Shown: positions 8,087-16,204 of the stretch, piece by piece
Position numbering within the stretch: position 1 is the stretch's first letter
Layout of the letters: each line of letters opens with the position of its first letter
NCBI GenBank assembly: GCA_902491215.1
Contig: CABUGV010000012.1
Location: 15,992 to 79,991, forward strand
Direction of reading: 5' to 3'
Length of the DNA stretch: 64,000 nt
Source of the DNA: 43-108 sp001915545
GTDB taxonomy: Bacteria; Bacteroidota; Bacteroidia; Bacteroidales; Bacteroidaceae
Notes under the pieces: generated by a model
The model's database searches: none
What the model saw: only the letters and a program-made list of their open reading frames with translations
What the model was told of the DNA's origin: nothing
Position numbers and translations under genes: made by a program

Positions 8087-9199
8087 ATGAAAAGATTGTT
8101 TAAGTCATTACATCTATGGTTGTCCTTGCCAGCCGGTGTTTTTATTGTTATTTTATGTTTGACTGGGGCTGTTTTGGTTTTTCAGCAAGAGATTCAGTCT
8201 ATAGTAAATCCTAGTTTTTATGAAGTTTCCGAGTTTAGGAAGGAGAGGATTCCATTGGACAGTTTGGCGCGTTGTGTGGAGAGACAAGCCTTGTCGTTTG
8301 GTCACTCGCTTGAATCAGTTACCTATTATGCCGATTCATCCCGAACTGTCGGTTTTGGTATTTCTGGTAAAAAAGGAATTTACTACACTATCAATCCATA
8401 TACGGCAGAAATTACTGGTAGCGAGCAACCTATGGGAGGATTCTTCACGTCTGTACGAGGTTTGCACAGATGGTTGCTTTTGGGCGGTGATTTGCGAGGT
8501 ATTGGTCGCATAATTATGGGAATATCGACGTTGTTCCTTATTGTCATTTTAATAAGCGGTATTGCTGTTTCCTTGCCAAAGTCTTTCCGCAATATAAAAA
8601 GTGTTCTATCAATCAGGCGTGGACGTGATGCTTTTCTGCTATGGTTCACGTCCCATCGTGCTCTAGGTGTTTATTGCGTAGTATTTCTGCTTCTTATGGC
8701 TGCTACAGGCCCTATGTGGACTTTCTCTTGGTACAGGTCGGGTGTTGCCAAAATCTTTGGAACAGAAATGCAGGCAAGGGAACGAAATAACCATAATCAG
8801 TTGGAAAAGCGGTATAGAAGTGATGCCCGAAAGAATAGAAGCGTCGATTATAGTAGATGGTCTAGGGTTGTTGCTGAGATTAGTATAATAGAACCGGCGT
8901 ACCAGTCTATTTCTATTTCAGGTGATAAAGCTTCTGTGAAGACGGCTTCGCATCATCAGCGCGCCTCTGACACATATAATTTTGATAAGGATGGACATGT
9001 GGTAGGCATTCAGTATTATTCACAACAACCAGCCTCGAGTAAAATTATGGGATATGCGTTTATAATCCATACAGGTCTTTGGGGTGGCATATTGGTTAAA
9101 TTTTTGTATCTGCTGGCATGCATCGGAGGCGTGTACCTTGTCGTGTCAGGTTATGTCCTCTACATAAGGCGCACTCGTAGAGCGACGCAAAATAAGTAA
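8087..9199 (+). CDS. PepSY-associated transmembrane protein
   Basis: The 370-residue protein resembles the PepSY_TM family (PiuB/iron-regulated membrane proteins, often linked to siderophore or haem reduction). It starts KSLHLWLSLPAGVFIVILCL and has four main hydrophobic segments: near residues 11-33, 145-170, 190-215 and 335-360. A periplasmic PepSY-like region lies after the first (YYTINPYTAEI), and a HRALGV motif precedes the third. The ATG at 8087 is preferred over an upstream TTG because GGAG lies just before it. The gene stands alone with its own promoter; the iron link is inferred from the family only. Confidence 0.8.
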   Translation: MKRLFKSLHLWLSLPAGVFIVILCLTGAVLVFQQEIQSIVNPSFYEVSEFRKERIPLDSLARCVERQALSFGHSLESVTYYADSSRTVGFGISGKKGIYYTINPYTAEITGSEQPMGGFFTSVRGLHRWLLLGGDLRGIGRIIMGISTLFLIVILISGIAVSLPKSFRNIKSVLSIRRGRDAFLLWFTSHRALGVYCVVFLLLMAATGPMWTFSWYRSGVAKIFGTEMQARERNNHNQLEKRYRSDARKNRSVDYSRWSRVVAEISIIEPAYQSISISGDKASVKTASHHQRASDTYNFDKDGHVVGIQYYSQQPASSKIMGYAFIIHTGLWGGILVKFLYLLACIGGVYLVVSGYVLYIRRTRRATQNK

Positions 9200-9213
9200 A
9201 GTTATAGGATATG

Positions 9214-9250
9214 AAAGAATCTGTTCACGCATGGCGCGGACGGATTCTTT
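9214..9250. terminator. bidirectional terminator between convergent genes
   Basis: AAAGAATCTG (9214-9223) pairs with CGGATTCTTT (9241-9250) with one wobble, followed by T residues. It overlaps the last codons of the minus-strand transporter gene and could serve both transcripts. Confidence 0.6.
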
Positions 9251-10148
9251 TTACAACATTGCTTATAGAATTCTTTATTGTATTTGTCATTATAATCATT
9301 GTTACGGCAATAAGTATCATTGCAATACCTGCAATATCCCCCATGGTAATTTTTTCTCCAAATATGAATGCTCCGATGAATACAGCCGTTACGGGTTCCA
9401 TGGCACCCAATATGGAAGTTTTTGTTCCTCCGATGTTCCTTACAGCCATAACTAGGGTTATATTCGACACGACAGTAGGTACAATAGCCAGAAGTATAAG
9501 ATTGGTTACCGACATAGGATCTGGTATGCTTTGTATTTCACCTTCGTATCCTCCTTTTATTGCAAATAGAATAGTGCTGACTATGAAAACATAGAATGCC
9601 AGTTTGCGGCTTCCCATGTTTTTCATACGTGATTTATTGACAATGGTAATGTATGCGGCATAACATATTGCAGATATGACAACGATGAATATACCGTATA
9701 CGTCAACATGCATGCCTTCGCCTTTAATAGACAGTTTGGCAACGCCCAATACAGCCAGAATTATTGCCAGCCATGTAACCCAAGTAGGCTTCTCCTTGAA
9801 GAATGACAACATTATCAGTGTTACGAACACCGGATATGTGAAATGTATGGTTGTTGCAATTCCTGCTCCCATAAGGCCATACCCCATAAACAGAAACATT
9901 GCGGAGCCTGTGTACAGCAGTCCTAGCAGTATAAGGAATGCAATTTCGCTTTTGTTGATGGCAAATTTCTCTTTTTTGATTTTCATCATTATTCCCAGTG
10001 CAATTGAGGCAAAGAGAAATCTGTAAAGGAGAATGGAACCGAAGGTCATGCCGTTGTTCATCAGTGGCAGTGTGAAGAGTGGTATCAATCCGAATGTGAT
10101 TGACGTAGTAAGGCCAAAAATGTAGCCTTTAACATTGCTTGAAATCAT
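9225..10148 (-). CDS. DMT-superfamily (EamA-type) transporter
   Basis: The 307-residue protein has about ten hydrophobic segments arranged as two EamA-like halves. The first half contains ITFGLIPLFTLPLM and GYGLMGAGIATTIHFTYPVF; the second contains GGTKTSILGAMEPVTAVFIG, the typical proline-bearing helix near the end. Such proteins export metabolites or amino acids across the inner membrane, but the substrate cannot be read from sequence. It is convergent with the PepSY gene and divergent from the histidine kinase. Confidence 0.85.
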   Translation of the reverse strand: MISSNVKGYIFGLTTSITFGLIPLFTLPLMNNGMTFGSILLYRFLFASIALGIMMKIKKEKFAINKSEIAFLILLGLLYTGSAMFLFMGYGLMGAGIATTIHFTYPVFVTLIMLSFFKEKPTWVTWLAIILAVLGVAKLSIKGEGMHVDVYGIFIVVISAICYAAYITIVNKSRMKNMGSRKLAFYVFIVSTILFAIKGGYEGEIQSIPDPMSVTNLILLAIVPTVVSNITLVMAVRNIGGTKTSILGAMEPVTAVFIGAFIFGEKITMGDIAGIAMILIAVTMIIMTNTIKNSISNVVKRIRPRHA

Positions 10149-10455
10149 GGTGGATCCTGAAATTATAGTTCAATAAGTTTGTTTTGATAAGCGCAAATGC
10201 TGTTATTCTGTTGCTTGTTGAACAGCATTTCTCTCACTTTAAGAATAATTGTGCTAATTTCGTAAGAAAGCATGATATATGCAAGTTGCCTCTGCGTTCT
10301 TTGTCAGTTGATGCTTGATTCAGTTTGCAAACGCACGGCATCAATGTAATGGCTATTTGCTGATTCATCCTTTTTTGTCCTTTATGATTTTTTGTGACAC
10401 TTCTATTGGACTATTTGTGCTATCTTTACCAAAATACAACAGCTGTTGCGCTGTA
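10149..10455. other. divergent intergenic region upstream of the histidine kinase
   Basis: This stretch separates the divergent transporter and kinase genes. A TATCTTTA near 10419 resembles a -7 element reading towards the kinase. In-frame sequence from a TTG at 10315 is open but looks non-coding and has no ribosome binding site. Nothing else stands out. Confidence 0.4.
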
Positions 10456-12984
10456 ATGTCTTTTTTTGAAAATATGAAACGGTTTTATACTCTCTTAAAG
10501 TTGGCAATAGGCTATATGTTGCTTCTTGCCTTGATAATAGGTTCTCTTTACTATATATACGGCCAGATGCATTCATTGAGCAATGCGTCGGCATCTGGGG
10601 AAACATTTGCAGCCCGACGCAATGTTGTGCATAATCTTGTCAGTATCATGTACGAAGCCGAGACTGTCGGACAAGCTGTCTGTATGGGCTACGGCAATGC
10701 CTATGGCAATTATGCGATGAAGCTCGACGAAGCATCATTGTGTATTGCTGTTCTTGATTCGCTTTCAAACGACTCCTTGCAGCATCTGCGCCTTGACACG
10801 TTGACATCGCTTGTTCTTCAGAAAAAGGAAAATATGCGCCGACTTGTGGTTGCCATGAAGAACAACGAAGTAGAGAATGTCTATGAGAAGCGTATAAGCC
10901 AGCTTCTTGAGAAAAATGATTCGGCTGTAGAAATTCCAAAGATTGAGAAAAAGATTGTCCATCGTGAGGAAACGTATAAGGTGCAGAAAAAGAAAGGCTT
11001 CTTCCGCCGGTTGGCAGAAGCGTTCGTGCCTCCAAAGAGAGATACTACTCACATAAAAGAGAGCGTAGAAGTTGTTTCTGTCGATACGCTATCAAAAACG
11101 TTCAATACAGCAGACACTCTAGCAAATATATTAAGTGGAATAAATGAAGAAGTTAAGCGTTCCAGAGAACACCGACGCAGTCTTATCAACGAACAGGAAT
11201 CAAGGTTGAGGTACTCGAGCATTGATTTAGGACAGAAAGTCTTCCAGCTTCTTTCTGATATAGAGGAAGAAGAACAGTTTCTTACTGAACGCGAAGCCGA
11301 GCGCGAGAAGCAAGTGCGCCACGATGCGGCTCAGGCCATCGCTCTCGTAGCTTCCTTTGCAGTAGTTCTGGCTGTTGTCTTTTTTGCCATCGTTTGGCGC
11401 GACATAAGTCGTGCCAACATGTACAGACGAAAATTGGAGAAAGCGCGCGAAAAAGCCGAAAATCTGCTTTTTGCAAGAGAGCAGCTGATGCTTACCATAA
11501 CTCACGATATAAAGGCTCCGGTAGGTTCAATATTGGGCTACCTTGAACTGCTGAAAACAAAAGTGACAGATCAATCGCTCGTCATGTATATTGACAACAT
11601 AAGCAGTTCTGCTAACCACCTGCTGAGTCTTGTCAAGGCGTTGCTTGACTATCACCGTTTGGAGTCGGGAAAACTCGACCTGCAGATTTCAAGTTTTTCG
11701 CCCTACAGGCTTTGCGAAAGCATAGTCGATTGTTTCCGTCCTTCAGCCGACAAGAAAGGATTGGAGTTGAAATTCCGTTCTTCATGTATAGAAGATGTGA
11801 TATGTCGTGGAGATGTATTCCGTATAAGACAGATTGTTGAAAATATACTCGGCAATGCAATAAAGTTTACGCAGAAGGGATATGTAGAACTGTTTGTCGG
11901 CATGTCTGGTGATAGACTTTTCATCAGAATCACTGATACCGGTTGCGGAATGAGTGAAGAAGAACAGAAAAAAATATTTCAGGCCTTCATGCGTCTAGGC
12001 AATGCTCAAGGGCAAGAAGGATTCGGACTCGGATTGTCTATAACACGCAAATTGGTGGAACTTCTGGGAGGCAAATTGAGTTTGACAAGCGAAATCGGCA
12101 GTGGCTCTTCATTTGAGGTTGAATTGCCGGTTGAACAGGGACATGCAGATAGCAGACTTGTAGAACAACATCAGCATGCATCTTTTCCTTCAGATATGCA
12201 TGTCTTGCTTGTTGACGATGATGCAATACAACTTGAATTGACAATAGCCATGCTCAAGGAAGTCGATAAGGATTGTTGTGGAACGAACGGGTGGACTGTT
12301 ACTAAATGTATGGCCCCAGATGATGTTTTCGCTGCTTTGAAAACTGAATCCTACGATATTCTGTTGACCGATATACAAATGCCGTCCATGAACGGTTTTG
12401 AACTTCTTGACAAACTTCACGGAATGACTGATGTCAAAAAAATGCCTGCAGCTATAGCTCTCACCGCACGCAGTGATATGGACGAAAAATCTTATTGCAG
12501 ACACGGATTCAAGGCATGTTTGTCAAAGCCTTACAGCAAGGCCGAGTTGGAAAATGCAATGGCTCGGGCTTTGAATGCAGATACAGGTACATCAAAGCAA
12601 GAAAACACCGTTGATGAAGAGCTGTCAGAACCACATTCGCCGCAGAGTACCGGATATCTTGATTTTTCCGGCTTGACAGCTTTTGTCGGCGATGATGCCG
12701 AAGCTGTCGGTGAAATTCTTGGCACTTTTGCGGACGAAACGGTAAAGCATCTGGAACGTATGAAAGATATTTTGCAAAATAGCGATAAGACTGCTTTGTG
12801 CGCTCTTGCTCATAAGCTTCTGCCTACTTACACGCTTATAGGCTCCAGCATTGTACCTTTGCTTAAAAATCTTGACGGACAGCGCAGTAATGCTGTCTGG
12901 AACGATGAAGATGCTGCTTCAGTAAATGAAATCATAGAAGAAATGGAACGTATATTGTCTTCTTTGAAAAAAAGTGTGCAATGA
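10456..12984 (+). CDS. hybrid histidine kinase with receiver and HPt domains
   Basis: An inner-membrane sensor of about 842 residues. The first transmembrane helix is near residues 12-32. A long Glu/Lys-rich, largely helical extracytoplasmic region follows, and a second helix lies near 290-315. Then come the HisKA domain (ITHDIKAPVG, phospho-His about 350), the HATPase domain (N-box ENILGNAIKFT, ITDTGCGMS, GFGLGLSI), a receiver (LLVDDD, Asp about 639 in LLTDIQMPSMNG, Lys in LSKPYSKAE) and a C-terminal HPt domain (His about 786 in ALAHKLLP). A full His-Asp-His relay could thus pass phosphate to the NtrC-type regulator 81 bases downstream. The start could also be ATG 10474; upstream sequence is unlike coding DNA. 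The signal sensed is unknown. Confidence 0.9.
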   Translation: MSFFENMKRFYTLLKLAIGYMLLLALIIGSLYYIYGQMHSLSNASASGETFAARRNVVHNLVSIMYEAETVGQAVCMGYGNAYGNYAMKLDEASLCIAVLDSLSNDSLQHLRLDTLTSLVLQKKENMRRLVVAMKNNEVENVYEKRISQLLEKNDSAVEIPKIEKKIVHREETYKVQKKKGFFRRLAEAFVPPKRDTTHIKESVEVVSVDTLSKTFNTADTLANILSGINEEVKRSREHRRSLINEQESRLRYSSIDLGQKVFQLLSDIEEEEQFLTEREAEREKQVRHDAAQAIALVASFAVVLAVVFFAIVWRDISRANMYRRKLEKAREKAENLLFAREQLMLTITHDIKAPVGSILGYLELLKTKVTDQSLVMYIDNISSSANHLLSLVKALLDYHRLESGKLDLQISSFSPYRLCESIVDCFRPSADKKGLELKFRSSCIEDVICRGDVFRIRQIVENILGNAIKFTQKGYVELFVGMSGDRLFIRITDTGCGMSEEEQKKIFQAFMRLGNAQGQEGFGLGLSITRKLVELLGGKLSLTSEIGSGSSFEVELPVEQGHADSRLVEQHQHASFPSDMHVLLVDDDAIQLELTIAMLKEVDKDCCGTNGWTVTKCMAPDDVFAALKTESYDILLTDIQMPSMNGFELLDKLHGMTDVKKMPAAIALTARSDMDEKSYCRHGFKACLSKPYSKAELENAMARALNADTGTSKQENTVDEELSEPHSPQSTGYLDFSGLTAFVGDDAEAVGEILGTFADETVKHLERMKDILQNSDKTALCALAHKLLPTYTLIGSSIVPLLKNLDGQRSNAVWNDEDAASVNEIIEEMERILSSLKKSVQ

Positions 12985-13037
12985 TTAAAACTATTAAAAA
13001 ATGACTCCGGCTGTTTTCCATGATGGACTATTGGCTG

Positions 13038-13045
13038 TATCTTTG
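13038..13045 (+). promoter_or_regulatory. -7 element upstream of the response regulator
   Basis: TATCTTTG matches TAnnTTTG exactly and lies 20 bases before the ATG at 13066. The upstream -33 element is weak, so the regulator may have its own promoter in addition to read-through from the kinase. Confidence 0.5.
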
Positions 13046-13065
13046 TTGTAATAGATTGTATTAGT

Positions 13066-14436
13066 ATGAGTTCATTGTTGATTGTTGAAGACGATTTGAC
13101 CTTTGCCACCATGCTGAAGAAGTGGCTGCAGAAACGCGGTTTTGATGTAGAAACAGCTGGTGCTTTGTCTTCGGCATGTGCCAAACTTAAAGAAAACGAT
13201 TTTGACATTATACTTTCTGACCTTTGTCTTCCTGACGGCGACGGATTGTCGCTGCTGGACAAGACAAAGGAACATCATATCCCATTTATAGTAATGACGA
13301 GCTATGCCGATGTCCCCAATGCCGTCAAGGCTATGAAGCTCGGTGCATGCGATTACATTGCAAAGCCTGTTCAACCAGACATTCTTCTTGAAAAGATTTC
13401 TGATGCTTTGGCAAAACGTGGCAAGGATGATGCTTCAAAACCCAAGGAACAGATTGTTCCGACTCCTTCTACAAGCAGTGAAGCTCACGACGAAGACTAT
13501 ACAGCGCGTTTCATGGAAGGACGAAGTGAAGCCGCTCGCCAACTGTATAATTATGTGGCTCTTGTGGCACCCACACCGATGTCGGTACTGATCAACGGTG
13601 CCAGCGGAACAGGCAAGGAATACGTGGCTCACCGCATCCATCAGCTCAGCAAAAGGGCCGATAAACCTTTTGTTGCCATAGATTGTGGAGCCATGCAGAA
13701 AGATCTTGCCGCTTCAGAGTTTTTCGGACATATAAAAGGAGCATTCACAGGTGCAGTTTCTGATAAAACCGGTGCATTTGTAGAGGCTAACGGCGGAACG
13801 CTTTTTCTCGATGAAGTAGGAAATTTAAGTTATGATGTTCAGGTGCAGCTTTTGCGTGCAATTCAGGAACGTCGCATTCGTCCGGTGGGAGCCTCTCATG
13901 AGATTGAAGTGGATGTCAGACTGGTCAGTGCGACCAATGAAGACCTTGCCAGCGCAATTTCTCGTGGAGAGTTTCGTGAAGATCTTTTCCACAGACTTAA
14001 TGAGTTCACTCTTCACATGCCTGATTTGAAAGATCGTGGTGAAGATATTCTGCTTTTTGCAGATTTCTTCCTCTGTCAGGCAAACGAAGAATTGGAACGC
14101 AATGTTAAGGGCTTTGATGCCGCTGCCTCTGAAGCAATGATGACATACTCTTGGCCTGGCAATCTGCGCCAACTGAAGAATCTTGTCAAGAGAGCTGCAC
14201 TGCTGGCTCGAAAAGACATAATCACTCTTGCCGATTTTGGGGAAGAGTTCTGTAAGAGCGTTTCGACTCCTGCAAATGATGAGCCTATTGTTCTGCGTGA
14301 TGTTTTTGAAGAAAAGGACAAGATTGTGAAAGCTCTGCAGTCGACCAATGGTAACAAGTCTAAAGCCGCATTGTTGCTCGGAATAGACCGGAAGACTCTC
14401 TATAATAAGATGAAGCAGTATGGAATTCCACAGTGA
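13066..14436 (+). CDS. NtrC-family sigma-54-dependent response regulator
   Basis: The 456-residue activator has a receiver (LLIVEDD, phospho-acceptor Asp52 in LSDLCLPDGDG, Lys in IAKPVQP). An AAA+ domain follows with Walker A GASGTGKE (from residue 178), the sigma-54 contact loop GAFTGA (residues 225-230), Walker B GGTLFLDEVGN and an arginine-finger region. A Fis-type helix-turn-helix ends the protein (GNKSKAALLLGIDRKTLYNK). With GAFTGA intact it should open sigma-54 polymerase complexes using ATP. It is paired with the upstream hybrid kinase. The first TTCCACA sites of a likely enhancer overlap its last codons, and a near-consensus sigma-54 promoter lies 129 bases after its stop. Confidence 0.95.
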   Translation: MSSLLIVEDDLTFATMLKKWLQKRGFDVETAGALSSACAKLKENDFDIILSDLCLPDGDGLSLLDKTKEHHIPFIVMTSYADVPNAVKAMKLGACDYIAKPVQPDILLEKISDALAKRGKDDASKPKEQIVPTPSTSSEAHDEDYTARFMEGRSEAARQLYNYVALVAPTPMSVLINGASGTGKEYVAHRIHQLSKRADKPFVAIDCGAMQKDLAASEFFGHIKGAFTGAVSDKTGAFVEANGGTLFLDEVGNLSYDVQVQLLRAIQERRIRPVGASHEIEVDVRLVSATNEDLASAISRGEFREDLFHRLNEFTLHMPDLKDRGEDILLFADFFLCQANEELERNVKGFDAAASEAMMTYSWPGNLRQLKNLVKRAALLARKDIITLADFGEEFCKSVSTPANDEPIVLRDVFEEKDKIVKALQSTNGNKSKAALLLGIDRKTLYNKMKQYGIPQ

Positions 14437-14487
14437 ATTCCACAGTGTGTTGTGGAATTTTTCCACACATTCCACACTTTTTCCACA
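14421..14487 (+). promoter_or_regulatory. cluster of TTCCACA sites, likely enhancer for the sigma-54 activator
   Basis: TTCCACA occurs at 14426, 14438, 14461, 14470 and 14481, with one inverted copy at 14451. The pair at 14451-14467 forms the perfect palindrome TGTGGAATTTTTCCACA. The cluster lies about 80-140 bases upstream of the -24/-12 promoter, where NtrC-type activators bind. That the neighbouring regulator binds here is inferred. Confidence 0.65.
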
Positions 14488-14564
14488 TCCTTCTCTTTGG
14501 CATGATTTTTCTTTTTACTGTTTATGTTTTTGGTTTTTAGTGCTTTATGAATTTTGTTCCGCTT

Positions 14565-14581
14565 TTGGCACGCATCTTGTA
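14565..14581 (+). promoter_or_regulatory. sigma-54 (-24/-12) promoter
   Basis: TTGGCACGCATCTTGTA matches the sigma-54 consensus TGGCACG-N4-TTGC/T with the invariant GG and correct spacing. It lies 51 bases before the ATG of the repeat-protein gene, directly downstream of an NtrC-type activator gene. Confidence 0.85.
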
Positions 14582-14632
14582 TTTAATTAAGCGTGAAACG
14601 GAAATAAATAATAACACTAAAAATAAAGGATT

Positions 14633-15073
14633 ATGAAAAAATTAGTTTTTGCAGTAGCAGTAGTTTTGGGCATCAACAGTGTTTTTGCCGGAATAGCTTT
14701 CAGTGACAATGTTTGCATGAATGGAAATTCAGCTGTTAATGATACAGTAGTAACAGATACAACTTCAAAGAAAGCTGTTTCAGAAATGCTTCAGAATCTT
14801 GCTTGTGCAGACACAGTTGTGACAGACACAAATTCTACAAAGGCTGTCGATATGATGCAGTGCCTTGCTTGTGCCGATACAGTTGTAACTGATACAGTTG
14901 CTTCAAAGTCAACTTCTGAGATGATGCAATTCTTTGCATGTTCTGATACAGTTGTAACAGATACAACTTCAAAGAAGGTTGCTGTTGAAATGTTGCAGAA
15001 TTTTGCTTGCGCTGATACAGTAGTGACAGATACAACTTCAGCTAAGGCTGGTGCAAGTGAATTCTTTGCATAA
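14633..15073 (+). CDS. small secreted protein of five ~23-residue Cys-containing repeats, unknown function
   Basis: The 146-residue product has a Sec signal peptide (MKKLVFAVAVVLGINSVFA, cleavage about residue 19-24). A short spacer with one Cys follows. Residues 37-146 are five repeats starting at 37, 60, 82, 105 and 128, each beginning DTVVTDT and mostly ending EMxQxxACA. The last repeat is shortened and lacks its Cys. One Cys near each of the first four repeat ends suggests disulphides or a metal or cofactor role in the envelope. No known family is recognised. The AAAGGA site fits the start. A sigma-54 promoter lies 51 bases upstream and a terminator downstream, so it is a single-gene transcript, probably the main target of the adjacent kinase/regulator pair. 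Confidence 0.8.
   Translation: MKKLVFAVAVVLGINSVFAGIAFSDNVCMNGNSAVNDTVVTDTTSKKAVSEMLQNLACADTVVTDTNSTKAVDMMQCLACADTVVTDTVASKSTSEMMQFFACSDTVVTDTTSKKVAVEMLQNFACADTVVTDTTSAKAGASEFFA
14741..15070 (+). repeat. tandem coding repeats of 57-69 bp
   Basis: Four copies of 66-69 bp and a final 57-bp copy each begin with a variant of GATACAGTWGTRACWGAYAC. They encode the DTVVTDT repeats. Synonymous differences between copies argue against a very recent amplification. Confidence 0.8.
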
Positions 15074-15196
15074 CCAATACTGAATGTATATTTAAGGTCA
15101 GTGTGGCTTTTCCGCACATTTTGTTTAACTGCATTATAATATAGAGAGAAACAAAGTAGAAAATATTTTTATGTAGCTGGACTGAAATTTTCTTTG

Positions 15197-15237
15197 TCCC
15201 CAGAATGGTTGTGGTAACCGTTTTGGGGATTTTTTTG
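15197..15237 (+). terminator. Rho-independent terminator
   Basis: TCCCCAGAATGG (15197-15208) pairs with CCGTTTTGGGGA (15218-15229), with wobbles, followed by seven T residues. It ends the repeat-protein transcript. Confidence 0.8.
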
Positions 15238-15295
15238 TTTGTCTGCAATGTCGCTCCGCGGATTGTGTAAATGTTTGTTCTGCTTTGGGGAAATT

Positions 15296-15353
15296 TGCGA
15301 GGGCTCACAGTTTTATTTCTGCGTGCTCGCAATCATCATTGTGAGCCCTCGCA
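15296..15353. repeat. palindromic intergenic repeat (GCGAGGGCTC family)
   Basis: TGCGAGGGCTCACA (15296-15309) is exactly inverted at 15340-15353, and CAGTTTTATTT follows each arm. The same GCGAGGGCTC core in inverted form occurs at 36805-36860, and a single arm lies at 53178-53190. Confidence 0.7.
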
Positions 15354-15378
15354 GTTTTATTTTTACAGCAGTTTGTTG

Positions 15379-15996
15379 TTATTTGGAGTGCTTTTTAGGC
15401 ATGTAGTCTTCCCTTGACTCTTCAGCCTCTTGGTCTATGATTCTTTTCACCTTGCAAGGATTTCCCATGGCCAATGCTCCGGCTGGGATGTCGCACGTTA
15501 CCACACTTCCGGCTGCAATGACAGCATTGTCGCCTATGCTTACTCCTGGAAGTATGACAACGTTTCCGCCAATCCACACATTGTTGCCGATATTGATAGG
15601 GTAGGCATATTCGAGTCCTTTGTTCCGCCTCATTACGTCTAGCGGGTGTCCGGCGGTATATATGCCTACGTTCGGTGCAATGAAAACATTATCTCCGATG
15701 TTGACGTCAGCTCCGTCGAGTATGACGAGGTTGGTATTGGCAAAAAAGTTTTTGCCGATATGTATATGTGTGCCGTAGTCGCAATAGAATGGAGATATGA
15801 TGCATCCTCCTGATTCAATGTTTAGAATCTGTTTTATTTTCTCATTTCGCTCTTCTGTGCAATGCGGTGGAATCTGGTTGAATTCATACAGTTTTTTTCT
15901 TGTTTCAAGCATTTCCTGCTGCAGCTGTGGGTCATTGTTGGCATCATAGATCATTCCGCATGCCGCTTTTTCTTTTTCTGTCATATTTGTTTTCAT
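15379..15996 (-). CDS. sugar/maltose O-acetyltransferase (left-handed beta-helix)
   Basis: The ~205-residue product matches the Maa/LacA/NodL acetyltransferases. The N-terminal maltose-acetyltransferase segment (EKAACGMIYDANNDPQL) precedes hexapeptide repeats: CDYGTHIHIGKNFFANTN, NVFIAPNVGIYTAGHPLD (with the catalytic His in AGHPLD) and GNNVWIGGNVVILPGVSIGD. It transfers acetyl from acetyl-CoA to a sugar hydroxyl. The start at 15996 (or 15984) is chosen because both open MKTN/MTEK family-like N-termini; further upstream the frame runs into promoter-like sequence. Acceptor unknown. Confidence 0.9.
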   Translation of the reverse strand: MKTNMTEKEKAACGMIYDANNDPQLQQEMLETRKKLYEFNQIPPHCTEERNEKIKQILNIESGGCIISPFYCDYGTHIHIGKNFFANTNLVILDGADVNIGDNVFIAPNVGIYTAGHPLDVMRRNKGLEYAYPINIGNNVWIGGNVVILPGVSIGDNAVIAAGSVVTCDIPAGALAMGNPCKVKRIIDQEAEESREDYMPKKHSK

Positions 15997-16059
15997 ATAT
16001 CTATATTCTTTTATATGCTTATTCTCGTGTGTATGTATGTTCTGCAAAGGTTTTGTCAG

Positions 16060-16132
16060 GGCAAATATAACATGGGCAATGGCAATTATAGTATAATTTT
16101 GTTGCATCTTAATTGTTTATATTTGCAATGTC
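16060..16132 (+). promoter_or_regulatory. shared upstream element of carbohydrate genes, copy 1
   Basis: This stretch aligns without gaps to 24876-24948, with about 11 differences in 72 bases. Both copies contain TATAGTATAATTTTGTTG and end in the -7 box TATATTTGC (16118-16125 here). The end lies about 75 bases before the GH43-like start codon. It is likely a promoter plus operator for a common regulator. Confidence 0.7.
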
Positions 16133-16204
16133 TATTATTTTGTACTTCTAAACCATTCAGGCCGGATACGGCTGATATAAAAAATCTGATTATTGCATCT
16201 CATT

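Larger units (their letters stand above)
15074..15378. other. 305-base intergenic region with terminator and palindromic repeat
   Basis: No gene is seen. The stretch contains the repeat-protein terminator and the 14-bp inverted repeat around TGCGAGGGCTCACA. The second arm lies just downstream of the convergent acetyltransferase gene. Confidence 0.6.

Noticed and set aside
10315..10455. N-terminal extension of the histidine kinase from a TTG codon
   Set aside because: The extension is unlike a signal or sensor segment, has no ribosome binding site and covers promoter-like sequence; ATG 10456 gives a normal membrane-anchored start.
14741..15070. possible CRISPR or satellite array
   Set aside because: The repeat periodicity is in codons, copies differ at synonymous positions, and the frame is open with a signal peptide; these are protein repeats.
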